A DNA stretch of 64,000 nucleotides from an uncultured Oscillospiraceae bacterium (GTDB lineage: Bacteria > Bacillota > Clostridia > Oscillospirales > Oscillospiraceae): assembly GCA_947629915.1 (NCBI GenBank), contig CANRFN010000006.1, positions 37,937 to 101,936 on the forward strand. Direction: 5' to 3'. The notes under the pieces were generated by a model. The model saw only the letters and a program-made list of their open reading frames with translations. It was not told where the DNA came from and did not search any database. Positions 36,663 through 45,868 of this stretch are shown piece by piece; position 1 is the first letter of the stretch, and each line of letters opens with the position of its first letter. Made by a program: the position numbers and the translations under genes.

Positions 36663-36836
36663 GGGCGATTTTGGGATCACATCTTATTTTCCAAGATCGC
36701 AAAGTATGTAAGGAGTTTGGCGGTAAATAAGTAATTTGTTCCAACGATACAAAACATGAAACACTGCTGAGACCGTGCCGAAGACAGGTCACACTCAGGT
36801 GCGCTTTGTTCCACAGGAAGCCGGGTCTTGGGCGAG

Positions 36837-36902
36837 AAAGAAAAATCGCAGAGAAGCTGCAAGCAGCTCCCCTGCGTAAAAAGACGTGTGTCTTTTTGTT
36901 AC
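36837..36902 (-). ncRNA. Candidate small RNA, copy 3 of 3
   Basis: Same design. Hairpin 1 is AAAAAGAC/GTCTTTTT with an ACAC loop. Hairpin 2 has outer arms CGCAG/CTGCG with altered inner bases (GGGA opposite TTCT) that still pair, and the inner GCTGC/GCAGC is kept. It ends in ATTTTTCTTT. Sequence outside the promoter and the RNA is poorly conserved among copies, so selection appears to act on this unit. Confidence 0.72.
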
Positions 36903-36908
36903 GCCTGG

Positions 36909-36938
36909 AATATACAACATGGGGAGGAGGGCTGTCAA
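36909..36938 (-). promoter_or_regulatory. Promoter of small-RNA copy 3
   Basis: TTGACA (36933-36938), 18 bases, TATATT (36909-36914) on the minus strand. Confidence 0.78.
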
Positions 36939-37309
36939 GCGGGTTTCTGAGATCAATCGGAGCCACAATGCATATTCGAAACTTGGCCGCACGGAAAATC
37001 GTAATACCTTCTGACTCTGGCTGGTTTGAAAGGGAAAGCTTTTTTGTGCCAGACAAATTGCCAGTTTCCGATGGCATTGTTGATTTGCTTTCCCACTGCT
37101 TTCTTTGTTCTAGACTTGCAATTATATTCAAAATAGAGCAATGCTACACGGAATAGGATCCATATAGTCACTGGCAAAGTTTAATTTTTTGTTGTTTTTA
37201 CCTTGATTGAATCTATAAATTCGATACAAATTCGCATGGTAGCAGGGGAGAAGAGGTTCTCTCGATCCCTGATCCCTGGGCACAAACATTGATCTTGGAC
37301 CGATTCTCC

Positions 37310-37338
37310 TTGACACCGTGCTTTTCGTCATGTACAAT
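37310..37338 (+). promoter_or_regulatory. Promoter of the restriction-modification gene
   Basis: TTGACA (37310-37315), 17 bases, TACAAT (37333-37338). The predicted leader is only about 20 nt, with GGGGAGG just before the ATG. Confidence 0.85.
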
Positions 37339-37366
37339 ATGGCTGCGATTCAGGGGAGGCGATTAG

Positions 37367-40174
37367 ATGACTGAGAGCGAACAGAAGCGGGCAGCAAAAC
37401 AGTTCTCCAAAGATTGGAAAGGTAAAGGCGAAGAGAAGGGGCAAAACCAATCTTTCTGGCTCTCTCTGCTTCAGAGGGTATACGGCGTTCAGGAACCGGA
37501 AAAGTTTATCGTATTCGAGAAGAAAGTCCAACTGGACAACACATCCTTCATTGATGGGTACATTCCCTCTACCCGTGTACTGATTGAACAGAAAAGCCTA
37601 GGCAAAGATCTCACCAAACCGGCCAAGCAGTCAGATGGTAAGATGCTGACGCCATACGAGCAGGCGAAGCGCTATTCCGATGATCTGCCGTATTCGATGC
37701 ATGCCCGTTGGATTGTGGTTTGTAATTTTTCGGAATTCCACATCCACGATATGGAGAACCCCAAAGGTAAGCCGGAAATAGTTTTATTGGAAAACCTGGA
37801 GAAAGAGTATTACCGTCTGCAGTTTCTGGTTGATTCTGGAAACGACAATCTTAAAAGAGAGATGGAAATTTCTATCCGTGCTGGTGAGATTGTTGGCGTA
37901 CTCTACGATGCATTTTTAGCGCAATATAAAGATCCAACCAGCAAAAGCACCCTGCATAGCTTGAATGTTCTATGCGTGCGTCTTGTGTTTTGCCTCTATG
38001 CTGAAGATGCTGGAGTGTTTGGAAAGCATGGCATGTTCCATGATTACCTGTCGCAATTCGATTCAAAACACATGCGAAAAGCTCTTATAGAGCTGTTCGA
38101 TGTGCTTGATACCGTCTTGGGAGAACGGGATCCATATCTTGAGCCTGACCTTGCAGAGTTCCCATATGTCAATGGCGGACTTTTCGACAAAAAGGATAAC
38201 ATCGAAATTCCAATGTTCACGGACGAAATCCGCAACCTTCTATTAGTCAAGGCGAGTGAGGATTTCGATTGGTCGGAAATCAGCCCAACCATTTTTGGCG
38301 CGGTCTTTGAAAGTACATTGAACCCTGAGACACGCCGCTCCGGGGGTATGCATTACACCTCTGTTGAGAATATCCATAAGGTCATTGATCCTCTGTTTCT
38401 TGATGACCTACAGAAAGAACTGAGCTCAATCCTAGCTAGGCCTAGAAGTGACGGATGGCGAACACGCTACTTGCACGCATTTCAAGATAAGTTGGCAGGG
38501 CTAACATTCCTTGATCCTGCATGCGGTTCTGGCAATTTTCTTACGGAAACATACCTCTCTTTGCGCCGAATGGAAAATGAGGTAATACTTGAATTTTACA
38601 ATGATATAGTTGGACAAATGTCGATTGAGGAACTAATCGATGAAAGCTATTTGAACATAAAGGTGTCTATATCACAATTCTATGGCATAGAAATAAATGA
38701 TTTTGCCGTAACAGTGGCAAAAACAGCCCTGTGGATCGCGGAAAGTCAGATGATGCAAGAGACAGAGAAGATTGTACACATGCCTTTGGGTTTCTTACCG
38801 TTGAAAACAAACGCAAATATCCGTAAAGAAAACGCCCTCCGGGTAGACTGGGAAACCATTGTGCCAAAATCCAAATTGAGCTATATTATGGGAAACCCGC
38901 CATTTGTTGGGCAACAATTGCGCAATAGCGATCAGTCCGAAGATATGACTATTATATTTGGTGACGGCTCACCAGAAACTAAACTTGACTATGTTTTGGG
39001 CTGGTACAAAAAGGCGTATAGATTCATGCATGACGCATTGCCAAACAAAATATATGCAGCGTTTGTTTCTACGAATTCAATATGCCAGGGCGAATGCGTT
39101 CCAACGTTTTGGAAAAATATGTTTGACGATGGGGTAGATATCGGGTTTGCCTATAGGTCATTCAAATGGCAAAACGAATCAACAGATATCGCTGCTGTCT
39201 TTTGTGTTATTGTGGGATTTTCAAGTGGAGCCTACAACAGGGAAAAATATCTATTTGATAACGATGTTGCAAGTAAAGTTGACCATATCAACGCATACTT
39301 GCATGATGCACCCGATATTTGGATTACAAGTAGAAAAAATATTCCGCCAATCGGTATGCCCAAAATGATAAAAGGAAGCGAACCATCAGATGGTGGAAAT
39401 TTGTTTGTTGATGCTAATGGAAAAGACAATTTCGTACAAAAATATCCGACTTTGGCAAAATATATAAAGCCGTTTGTTGGAGGAGACGAGTATATTAGTA
39501 ATCAACAGGGGAAATTTACCAGGTATTGCTTCTGGTTGGTTGCCGCAAACCCGGCTGACTACGCACGTAATCCTGAGTTAAAAATTAGGCTTGCCAATGT
39601 TGCACAGAAAAGAGCAGGAAGCAATGCGGATAGAATACGGAAAAGGGCTGACTACCCGTATCTATTTTGCCAAATTCGCCAGCCTTCATGCAACTATTTG
39701 ATTTTTCCTCAGCATACAACAAGCGACAGGAAGTATATCCCAATCGGGTTTATGGATAAAGATGTCATTGTTGGAAATGCCTGCTATATTATCCCGAACG
39801 CATCTATCTACTTATTCGGAATTCTAACTTCTAGCTTGCATATGGCTTGGACTAGTCTTGTTTGTGGTAGGCTAGGGAATGGCTATCGTTATTCGCCGGC
39901 GATATACAACAATTTTCCCTGGCCGTCTCCAACAGATTCACAAAAGACAAAAATAGAACAGACCGCTCAAGCTATCCTTAACGCCCGTGCCATATATCCT
40001 GATAGCAGTCTCTCCGATCTGTACGATAGCCTAACGATGCCGCCCGAATTACAGAAGGCTCACAAAGCAAACGATAAGGCGGTAATGGAGGCATACGGAT
40101 TTGATCCCAAAATACCAGAGCCGGAATGTGTCGCTGCGCTAATGCGGATATACCAGACACTCACTCAGCTGTGA
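37367..40174 (+). CDS. MmeI-like single-chain type II restriction-modification enzyme
   Basis: 935 residues; ATG at 37367 after GGGGAGG. The N-terminus carries an endonuclease motif of the PD-(D/E)XK type: Asp63, then Glu74 and Lys76 in IEQKS. A helical connector is followed by a gamma-class adenine-N6 methyltransferase core with motif I DPACGSGNF (383-391) and motif IV GNPPF (509-513). The remaining 400 residues should include the target-recognition domain (LVCGRLGNGYRYS and NNFPWP near the end). Order and length match MmeI/type IIL enzymes, which methylate one strand and cut at a fixed distance on unmodified DNA; a YeeA-type methyltransferase is the alternative. No separate R, M or S gene is adjacent, as expected. 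The gene is clearly more AT-rich than the flanking core genes, suggesting horizontal acquisition. Confidence 0.88.
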   Translation: MTESEQKRAAKQFSKDWKGKGEEKGQNQSFWLSLLQRVYGVQEPEKFIVFEKKVQLDNTSFIDGYIPSTRVLIEQKSLGKDLTKPAKQSDGKMLTPYEQAKRYSDDLPYSMHARWIVVCNFSEFHIHDMENPKGKPEIVLLENLEKEYYRLQFLVDSGNDNLKREMEISIRAGEIVGVLYDAFLAQYKDPTSKSTLHSLNVLCVRLVFCLYAEDAGVFGKHGMFHDYLSQFDSKHMRKALIELFDVLDTVLGERDPYLEPDLAEFPYVNGGLFDKKDNIEIPMFTDEIRNLLLVKASEDFDWSEISPTIFGAVFESTLNPETRRSGGMHYTSVENIHKVIDPLFLDDLQKELSSILARPRSDGWRTRYLHAFQDKLAGLTFLDPACGSGNFLTETYLSLRRMENEVILEFYNDIVGQMSIEELIDESYLNIKVSISQFYGIEINDFAVTVAKTALWIAESQMMQETEKIVHMPLGFLPLKTNANIRKENALRVDWETIVPKSKLSYIMGNPPFVGQQLRNSDQSEDMTIIFGDGSPETKLDYVLGWYKKAYRFMHDALPNKIYAAFVSTNSICQGECVPTFWKNMFDDGVDIGFAYRSFKWQNESTDIAAVFCVIVGFSSGAYNREKYLFDNDVASKVDHINAYLHDAPDIWITSRKNIPPIGMPKMIKGSEPSDGGNLFVDANGKDNFVQKYPTLAKYIKPFVGGDEYISNQQGKFTRYCFWLVAANPADYARNPELKIRLANVAQKRAGSNADRIRKRADYPYLFCQIRQPSCNYLIFPQHTTSDRKYIPIGFMDKDVIVGNACYIIPNASIYLFGILTSSLHMAWTSLVCGRLGNGYRYSPAIYNNFPWPSPTDSQKTKIEQTAQAILNARAIYPDSSLSDLYDSLTMPPELQKAHKANDKAVMEAYGFDPKIPEPECVAALMRIYQTLTQL

Positions 40175-40381
40175 TTTTGGGAATGACATTACACAGGGCG
40201 GGGGAGATGCCGTGCTATTTCTCTCTGGTTTCCCTGTCTATAAAAGTGATTCAGCCCCAAATTTTAACGCCGCCCGCCATGCGGTATCTCTGCACTATCT
40301 CGGCCGCCTCTCTGGTTTTGCCTGTTTTCCTTGATTGAGTCTTTGGTTTCTCTTAATGTCAGAAATGACTTCACAATATAA

Positions 40382-40430
40382 GCCCTTCCCGGCTTTTGCT
40401 ATTCTCAAAATGGCAAAAACCGGGGAGGGC
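40382..40430 (+). terminator. Terminator-like hairpin downstream of the restriction gene
   Basis: An 18-bp stem with two imperfect positions (40382-40399 with 40413-40430), then GTTTCTGTTG. It lies 207 bases after the stop codon. Confidence 0.5.
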
Positions 40431-40578
40431 GTTTCTGTTGCTTTCATTTTTCTCCTCTATTATGCTGTTACATTAAATATACACCGTTTCTATTTTCTGC
40501 ATGTAAGACCTACTCCAGATCTGTTTTTAACATACAATATTAATATTTCGCCAATGTATCGATTACACGCTGAACAAA

Positions 40579-40968
40579 TTGCAACCATATGAAATACATT
40601 ATACATCGCAAAATTCAAAGCTTCCCCCAGAAAACAACGTGGTTGTTAATGACCCGGTTGAGGGAGCCGCCTATATCTATGGTCAGAAGACTATCGGGGG
40701 GCACTTTGGGGACCGAGGATATGTGCTGTACACCAACGGTCAGTTTGTTGAGGTTGATACCGATGCCCTATCTGGTAAGTATGCCCTGCCAGATCAGCTT
40801 ACGCTACCTTTGCTTCCCATTATTCACAAATACGCTTTAATCATCGATTCCTTCATTTCTTCGAGCGTTTCTAGCTCTGTCTGTGGATCGTGTCCGCTTT
40901 CTCTTGTGGGCTATTGTGTCCACGTCCACGAGAGGAAATGCACTTGTTTTATTGCTTTCTTTGCATGA
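40579..40968 (+). pseudogene. Probable gene remnant
   Basis: A 129-codon frame whose first 70 codons look coding (KLPPENNVVVNDPVEG, then YGQKTIGGHFGDRGYVLY), while the C-terminus is low-quality, Ser/Cys-rich sequence. The frame is open further upstream without a good start, and there is no ribosome site before the ATG. Most likely the internal part of a once longer accessory protein. I do not recognise the family. Confidence 0.35.
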
Positions 40969-41170
40969 TCTGAAAAATTACACTGTATGATTCCAATAAA
41001 TATGTAAAGTCTTGTTCGTATATTGCCGGATTTTGCACTCTGCGAGACATTCTCTTTGGGCTGCATCTAGGGTCATGCTGTGTTTTTTTCTTAATAATTG
41101 CCTGACTAACGTAAACTCTAAAATAAATTTTACAAAATACAGTACACTTGTCGGCAAATTAGAAAAACGA

Positions 41171-41248
41171 GCACATAGTTATCACAGCAAAAGGTGAAAA
41201 ATTGTCCTCGAAACGTGGATAATTACACCAACTGCAATAACTATGTGC
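41171..41248. repeat. Perfect 12-bp inverted repeat
   Basis: GCACATAGTTAT (41171-41182) and ATAACTATGTGC (41237-41248) are separated by 54 bases, at the island edge next to yebC. It could be a mobile-element end, a recombination site or an RNA stem; no T-run follows. Confidence 0.45.
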
Positions 41249-41321
41249 CCACTTTTGACACTGAAATGTATGGAATCTTAGGCGGGATTGGGAGGATTAA
41301 GAACTTTTTCTGGTGAAAAGC

Positions 41322-42047
41322 TCAGTTGTCCCAGTTCGTCCAGACGTTTTGCACGTCATCGGAGTCCTCGAGGTTGTCGATGAGGCGCTCCATGTTGTTG
41401 ATGTCCTTCTCATCGGTGAGGGTCACCCAGGTCTGGGGCACCATTTCCACCTTGGCGGAGAGGAACTCATAGCCCTTGTCCTCCATGGCGGAGAGCACGG
41501 TGGCAAAGTCGTCCGGGGTGGTGTAGATGGTGAAGACCTCGTCCTCGGGCTCGAAGTCTGCGGCGCCGGCTTCCAGTGCATCCATCATCACGGTGTCCTC
41601 GTCCAGGTCCTCAGCCTCGATCACCAGCACGCCCTTCTGATCGAAAGACCAGGACACGCAGCCGGTGGCGCCCAGGTTGCCGCCGAACTTGTCGAAGTAG
41701 TGGCGCACATCGGAGGCGGTGCGGTTGCGGTTGTCCGTGAGGGCCTCCACGATCACCGCCACGCCGCTGGGGCCGTAGCCCTCGTAGTTGATGGCCTCGT
41801 AGCTGTCCGTGTTGCCGGAGCCCACAGCCTTATCGATGGTGCGCTTGATGTTGTCGTTGGGCATGTTGGCAGCACGGGCCTTTGCCACTACGGTAGCCAG
41901 ACGGGAGTTGTTGGCGGGATCGCCGCTGCCTCCGGTCTTCACCGCCACGATGATCTCACGGGCGATTTTGGTAAATGCCTGCGAGCGCTTGGCGTCTGCT
42001 GCGCCCTTTGTCTTCTGAATATTATGCCATTTGGAGTGTCCAGACAT
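41322..42047 (-). CDS. yebC: YebC/PmpR family regulatory or translation factor
   Basis: 241 residues; ATG at 42047, GGAAGGA just upstream. It opens with the family hallmark MSGHSKWHNIQKTKGAADAK and continues with AFTKIAREIIVAVKTGGSGD and ANMPNDNIKRTIDKAVG. Length is standard. Members were described as transcription regulators, and more recently YebC proteins have been linked to easing ribosome stalling at proline-rich motifs. The proline-rich surface proteins in this window would be plausible beneficiaries, but that is speculation. Single gene with its own promoter at 42093-42121. Confidence 0.96.
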   Translation of the reverse strand: MSGHSKWHNIQKTKGAADAKRSQAFTKIAREIIVAVKTGGSGDPANNSRLATVVAKARAANMPNDNIKRTIDKAVGSGNTDSYEAINYEGYGPSGVAVIVEALTDNRNRTASDVRHYFDKFGGNLGATGCVSWSFDQKGVLVIEAEDLDEDTVMMDALEAGAADFEPEDEVFTIYTTPDDFATVLSAMEDKGYEFLSAKVEMVPQTWVTLTDEKDINNMERLIDNLEDSDDVQNVWTNWDN

Positions 42048-42092
42048 ATTGAAAAATCCTTCCTTCGTCCAGGTATCGAATCTTTACACTTC

Positions 42093-42121
42093 ATCATACA
42101 GTATTCTTGCTGATTTTGCAA
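42093..42121 (-). promoter_or_regulatory. yebC promoter
   Basis: TTGCAA (42116-42121), 17 bases, TATGAT (42093-42098) on the minus strand. Confidence 0.75.
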
Positions 42122-42181
42122 GGGCCGGGAGGCACAAAATTTGAATAATTCCGGCCGGCTGCCCATGCGGGGGTGGGGCGG

Positions 42182-43780
42182 TCAGCGCTCCCACTTGTCC
42201 ATCACGGACTTCAGCTGATCGGCCAGTTTGCCCAGGTCCTTGTTGGGACGGCCGCGGCTGGCGGCCACCAGATCCACCAGGCGCTGGACCATCTCCTGCA
42301 GCCGGCGCCAGGCCGGAGATCCGCTCTCCTTCACGCTCTTCACTCTGGGCTGCGGCAGGATGCCCGGTGCCACCATGCGGTTGGCGATGAGATCATAGAC
42401 CTCTTCGTAGTTGGGGGAGTGGGCGTTGAACCCCCGATCCCGGAGGGTTTGGGCATAGGACTCCGTCACCTGCGCTTCGCCGTGGACCACAAAGACTTCT
42501 TTTGGCCTGGGGGTGTATGCATCGATCCACTGGAGCAGGCCCTCTTTGTCTGCGTGGGCGCTGAGGCCGTGGAAGTTCACGATCTTGGCCCGGACTGCGA
42601 TCTCTTCGCCGAAGAGCTTCACGGACTTCACGCCGTCCAACAGCCTGCGGCCCAGGGAGCCCTCGGCCTGGAACCCCACAAACAGGATGCAGCACTCCGG
42701 ACGCCAGAGATTGTGCTTCAGGTGGTGGCGGATTCGGCCGGCATCGCACATCCCGGAGGCGGAGAGGATGATCTTGGGGCTGGGGTCGCTGTTGAGGGCG
42801 CGGGACTCCTCTGTGCTCTCGGTGAGGGTGAGGCCCGGGAACTGGAACAGGTTGCCCTTCTGCAGGGCCGCAATGGCGTTGTCGTCCAAGTAGCCCCGGA
42901 GATCGCCGGAGAAGATGTTGGTGGCCGCCCCTGCCAGGGGAGAGTCCACATACACCTGGAAGTCCGGGACCTTTTTGCAGAGGCCTTTTTCCTTCACCTC
43001 CCGCATGAAGTACAGCAGCTCCTGGGTGCGCCCCACCGCAAAGGAGGGGATCACCAGATTGCCGCCTCTTCCCAGGACATCATCAATCAGGAAGGCCAGG
43101 TCGTTGGCGTAGTCCGGGTGCTGGGAGACATCGTGGAGACGGTCCCCATACGTGCTCTCTGTCACCACATAGTCCGCCTCGTGGATGTACTGGGGATCCC
43201 GGATGATGGGTTGGTTCCGGTTGCCCAGATCCCCGGAGAAGACGATCTTCCGGGTCTCCTCGCCCTCCGTGAGCCAGAGCTCCGCGCTGGCGGAGCCCAG
43301 CAGATGGCCGGCATCGGTGAAGCGGAGGCGGATGTTCTCAGAGAGCAGGATCTCCTGGCCGTACTCCACCGTTACGATGTGCCGCAGGGCCTTCTCCACA
43401 TCCTCCAGGGTGTACAGCGGCTCCACCGGGTCCTTGCCGGCACGCTGCCCCTTCTGGTTCTCCCACTTGGCATCGCCCTCCTGGATGTTGGCGGAGTCCC
43501 GGAGCATGATGTCCATGAGCTGGGCGGTGAGCCGGGTGCAGTAGATGTTGCCGGCAAACCCCTTCTTCACCAGCAGCGGGATGCGGCCGGAGTGGTCTAT
43601 GTGGGCGTGGGTTACGATGACGTCATCGATGTAGGACGGGGCGAAGTCCAACTCGGCGTTGTCCGTCTCATCCTTGCCTTGCTGGAGTCCGCAGTCTATG
43701 AGTACTTTTCTGCCAGCGCACTCCACACAGTGGCAGCTGCCGGTAACCGCTTTTGCGGCGCCGAAAAAGGTAAGCTTCAT
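42182..43780 (-). CDS. MBL-fold / beta-CASP RNA-processing nuclease family protein
   Basis: 532 residues; ATG at 43780 after AAAGGAGGA. The N-terminal metallo-beta-lactamase motif HAHIDH (58-63) supplies zinc ligands. Further family motifs are DAGHLLGSASAEL, FSGDLGNRNQPII, ESTYGDRLH, and the beta-CASP segments SFAVGRTQELLYF, LSASGMCDAGRIRHHLKHNL and FHGLSAHADKEGLLQW. This matches the YSH1/CPSF-like bacterial group annotated with an RNA-specificity domain. A C-terminal extension of about 70 residues is basic and helical and may contact nucleic acid. It is 48 bases downstream of the permease and may share its transcript. Confidence 0.92.
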   Translation of the reverse strand: MKLTFFGAAKAVTGSCHCVECAGRKVLIDCGLQQGKDETDNAELDFAPSYIDDVIVTHAHIDHSGRIPLLVKKGFAGNIYCTRLTAQLMDIMLRDSANIQEGDAKWENQKGQRAGKDPVEPLYTLEDVEKALRHIVTVEYGQEILLSENIRLRFTDAGHLLGSASAELWLTEGEETRKIVFSGDLGNRNQPIIRDPQYIHEADYVVTESTYGDRLHDVSQHPDYANDLAFLIDDVLGRGGNLVIPSFAVGRTQELLYFMREVKEKGLCKKVPDFQVYVDSPLAGAATNIFSGDLRGYLDDNAIAALQKGNLFQFPGLTLTESTEESRALNSDPSPKIILSASGMCDAGRIRHHLKHNLWRPECCILFVGFQAEGSLGRRLLDGVKSVKLFGEEIAVRAKIVNFHGLSAHADKEGLLQWIDAYTPRPKEVFVVHGEAQVTESYAQTLRDRGFNAHSPNYEEVYDLIANRMVAPGILPQPRVKSVKESGSPAWRRLQEMVQRLVDLVAASRGRPNKDLGKLADQLKSVMDKWER

Positions 43781-43828
43781 CTCGGGGTCCTCCTTTGTGG
43801 ATTGATTGGGGTACTACGGGCAAATCCC

Positions 43829-44944
43829 TTAGGGCAGCAGCACTGCCACGAGGGATAGAACAGCCAGGAAGCCTACGTTCCAGAGGGTGAAAGACAGCAG
43901 GTACTTGCCCTTGCCCTCAGGGCAGCGGGCAGAGAACTGCTTATAGGAGATCAGGCTGGCCATGGAGGCGATCAAGGTGCCGAGGCCGCCCAGATTCACC
44001 CCGATGAGGAGATTGCCCCAGTCCTGGGTGAACCCGGAGAGCAGCAGTGCCGCGGGCACGTTGCTCACCACCTGGCACAGGGCGATGGAGACGGGCAGTA
44101 CCCGGCCCTCCAGCACGCTGAGGATCAGGTCCCGGAAGGGGGCAAACCGTCCCATGTTGCCGATGAAGAGGAAGAAGCACACAAAGGTGGCCAGCAAGCC
44201 GTAGTCCACCTGCAGGAGCAGTTTCCAGTTCCGGACGGCCACGGCGATCACAATCACCGGCAGCAATACCGCCTGGGGCAGGATGTGGGCCACAGACAGC
44301 AGACAGAGGGCGAAGAGAATGCAATACAACACCAGATCCGGCACCGGAATGTGCCTGCTGTCCTCCTCCAGCGGCACCTCTGCGGTCTTTTCGGGGATGG
44401 CAAAGCGGATGCTGATGGCCAGAAGAACGGCCGAGACGATGGTGAAGGGCGCCATCTTCCCGATAAACTGCCCCAGGGACATGCCGGAGACGGCGTAGAG
44501 ATAGAGGTTTTGGGGGTTGCCGATGGGGGTGAGAATGCTGCCCAGGTTGGCGGCGATCGTCATGAGAATGGTGGAGACGGGTAAGAGGGAGACCTGCCCC
44601 GCCAGATCCAGCACCAGAATTGCCAAGGGGACAAAGGTGATGAGGGCCACATCGTTGGTGATCAGCATGCTGCCCAGAAAGCAGAGGAAGACCAGCACGA
44701 ACACCAGCCCCCGCTGTCCGTGGACTCTCCGGAGCAGCTGGTGGGCCAAAGCTTGAAAGACGCCTAAGCTCTTGAACCCCGCCATCACCGCCATCAGGCA
44801 GAACAGGATGATCAGGGTGTCGAAATTGATGTAGCCGATGTATTCCCCGTCCGGCGGGGTGAGAAAACAGGAAAGCACCGCCAGAACCGCCGCCACGGAG
44901 AGCACGGTTTCGGACTGGAAGAAGTGGATGAGTTTCTGCTTCAT
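43829..44944 (-). CDS. Anion permease of the ArsB/NhaD-SLC13-like superfamily
   Basis: 371 residues from ATG 44944; a longer frame exists but would run through the metF stop without a ribosome site. About ten hydrophobic helices are visible. Two half-repeat motifs typical of ion-transporter superfamily anion carriers occur: GSMLITNDVALITFVPLAI with ANLGSILTPIGNPQNLYLY, and later CQVVSNVPAALLLSGF with IGVNLGGLGTLIASMASLI. The substrate is unknown (dicarboxylate, arsenite and YbiR-like roles are possible). It starts seven bases after the metF stop, so the two genes form an operon. Confidence 0.88.
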   Translation of the reverse strand: MKQKLIHFFQSETVLSVAAVLAVLSCFLTPPDGEYIGYINFDTLIILFCLMAVMAGFKSLGVFQALAHQLLRRVHGQRGLVFVLVFLCFLGSMLITNDVALITFVPLAILVLDLAGQVSLLPVSTILMTIAANLGSILTPIGNPQNLYLYAVSGMSLGQFIGKMAPFTIVSAVLLAISIRFAIPEKTAEVPLEEDSRHIPVPDLVLYCILFALCLLSVAHILPQAVLLPVIVIAVAVRNWKLLLQVDYGLLATFVCFFLFIGNMGRFAPFRDLILSVLEGRVLPVSIALCQVVSNVPAALLLSGFTQDWGNLLIGVNLGGLGTLIASMASLISYKQFSARCPEGKGKYLLSFTLWNVGFLAVLSLVAVLLP

Positions 44945-44951
44945 GCTGTAT

Positions 44952-45821
44952 TCACACGGTGCGGATGGAGGTGATGCTGTCCGAGATCTTCCGGGACACA
45001 TCGGGGTTGTTCATGGTGTAGAGGTGGATGCCGTCTGTGCCCGCCGCGATGAGGTCTGCGATCTGATCGATGGCATAGGCGATGCCCGCCTCCCGGAGGG
45101 CTTTGGGGTGATCCCCGTACCGGGCGAGAATCCGGGACAGCTTCCGGGGGATGCTGGCGCCGCAGAGGGACACCATCCGCTGAATGGAGGCGGCGTTCAG
45201 CACCGGCATGATGCCCGCCTCAATGGGGACGTTGATGCCGGCCAGAGAGCAGCGCTCCCGGAAGCGGTAGAAGTCATCGTTGTCGAAGAAGAGCTGGCTC
45301 ACCAGGTGCTCGGCGCCGGCATCCACCTTCTCCTTCAGATGGCGGATGTCCGAGACGGGGTCCGGGCTCTCCGGGTGGGACTCGGGATAGCAGGCGGCGG
45401 AGATGCCGATGTCACTGCGCTCCCGGATGTACCGAATCAAATCCGCGGCATACTTGAAGTCCGTCTTGGAGGGGAAGTCCGGGTTGATGTCTCCCCGGAG
45501 GGCCAGGATGTTGTCCACGCCGGTGGCCTTCAGCTGCTCCAGGGTGCGGTCCACATCCGCCTTGTCCGCCCCTACGCAGGTGAGGTGGGCCATGGAGGGG
45601 ATGCCGTAGTCGTTCTGGATGATGGCGGCGATCTCCTGGGTGCTCTGATTCACCCTGGCGGAGCCGCCTGCCCCGTAGGTGACACTGATAAAGTCTGGGC
45701 GGACGTCCTTCAGCCCGTCCAGGGTGCGGAAGATGCTGTCCACCGGAGAGGTCTTCTTGGGGGGAAATACCTCGCAGGAGAACACGGTCTTGCCGCTGGT
45801 AAAGAGTTCGCGTAGTTTCAC
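44952..45821 (-). CDS. metF: 5,10-methylenetetrahydrofolate reductase
   Basis: 289 residues from a GTG at 45821, with GAAAGGA at 45831-45837. It reduces methylene-THF to methyl-THF, feeding methionine synthesis or one-carbon flux. Motifs: SCEVFPPKK at the N-terminus, FISVTYGAGGSARVNQ, LALRGDINPD and LVSQLFFDNDDFYRF, all in the TIM barrel around FAD. Length is normal. No S-box riboswitch is visible upstream. The operon order metF, permease, then MBL nuclease suggests shared expression rather than a known pathway link. Confidence 0.95.
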   Translation of the reverse strand: MKLRELFTSGKTVFSCEVFPPKKTSPVDSIFRTLDGLKDVRPDFISVTYGAGGSARVNQSTQEIAAIIQNDYGIPSMAHLTCVGADKADVDRTLEQLKATGVDNILALRGDINPDFPSKTDFKYAADLIRYIRERSDIGISAACYPESHPESPDPVSDIRHLKEKVDAGAEHLVSQLFFDNDDFYRFRERCSLAGINVPIEAGIMPVLNAASIQRMVSLCGASIPRKLSRILARYGDHPKALREAGIAYAIDQIADLIAAGTDGIHLYTMNNPDVSRKISDSITSIRTV

Positions 45822-45868
45822 GGTCTTAGGTCCTTTCTATGGTAGGGATCCTGGGATCCTCTGTCCAG

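Larger units (their letters stand above)
40175..41321. other. AT-rich decayed region
   Basis: About 1.15 kb without a convincing intact gene. It contains a terminator-like hairpin, a fragment that looks coding (40579-40968), a short minus-strand frame ending at about 40251 with REAAEIVQRYRMAGGVKIWG that looks like a lone C-terminus, and a perfect 12-bp inverted repeat. It reads as remnants of a mobile or accessory segment. Confidence 0.5.

Noticed and set aside
36361..36905. Reading the three repeats as plus-strand attenuators or simple terminators of proC
   Set aside because: proC already has its own terminator at 36224-36258, and the conserved TTGACA/TATATT boxes face the minus strand with a U-tract at the matching end.
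42173..43858. Plus-strand frame opposite the MBL/beta-CASP gene
   Set aside because: Shadow; the minus strand has the HxHxDH motif and a ribosome site.
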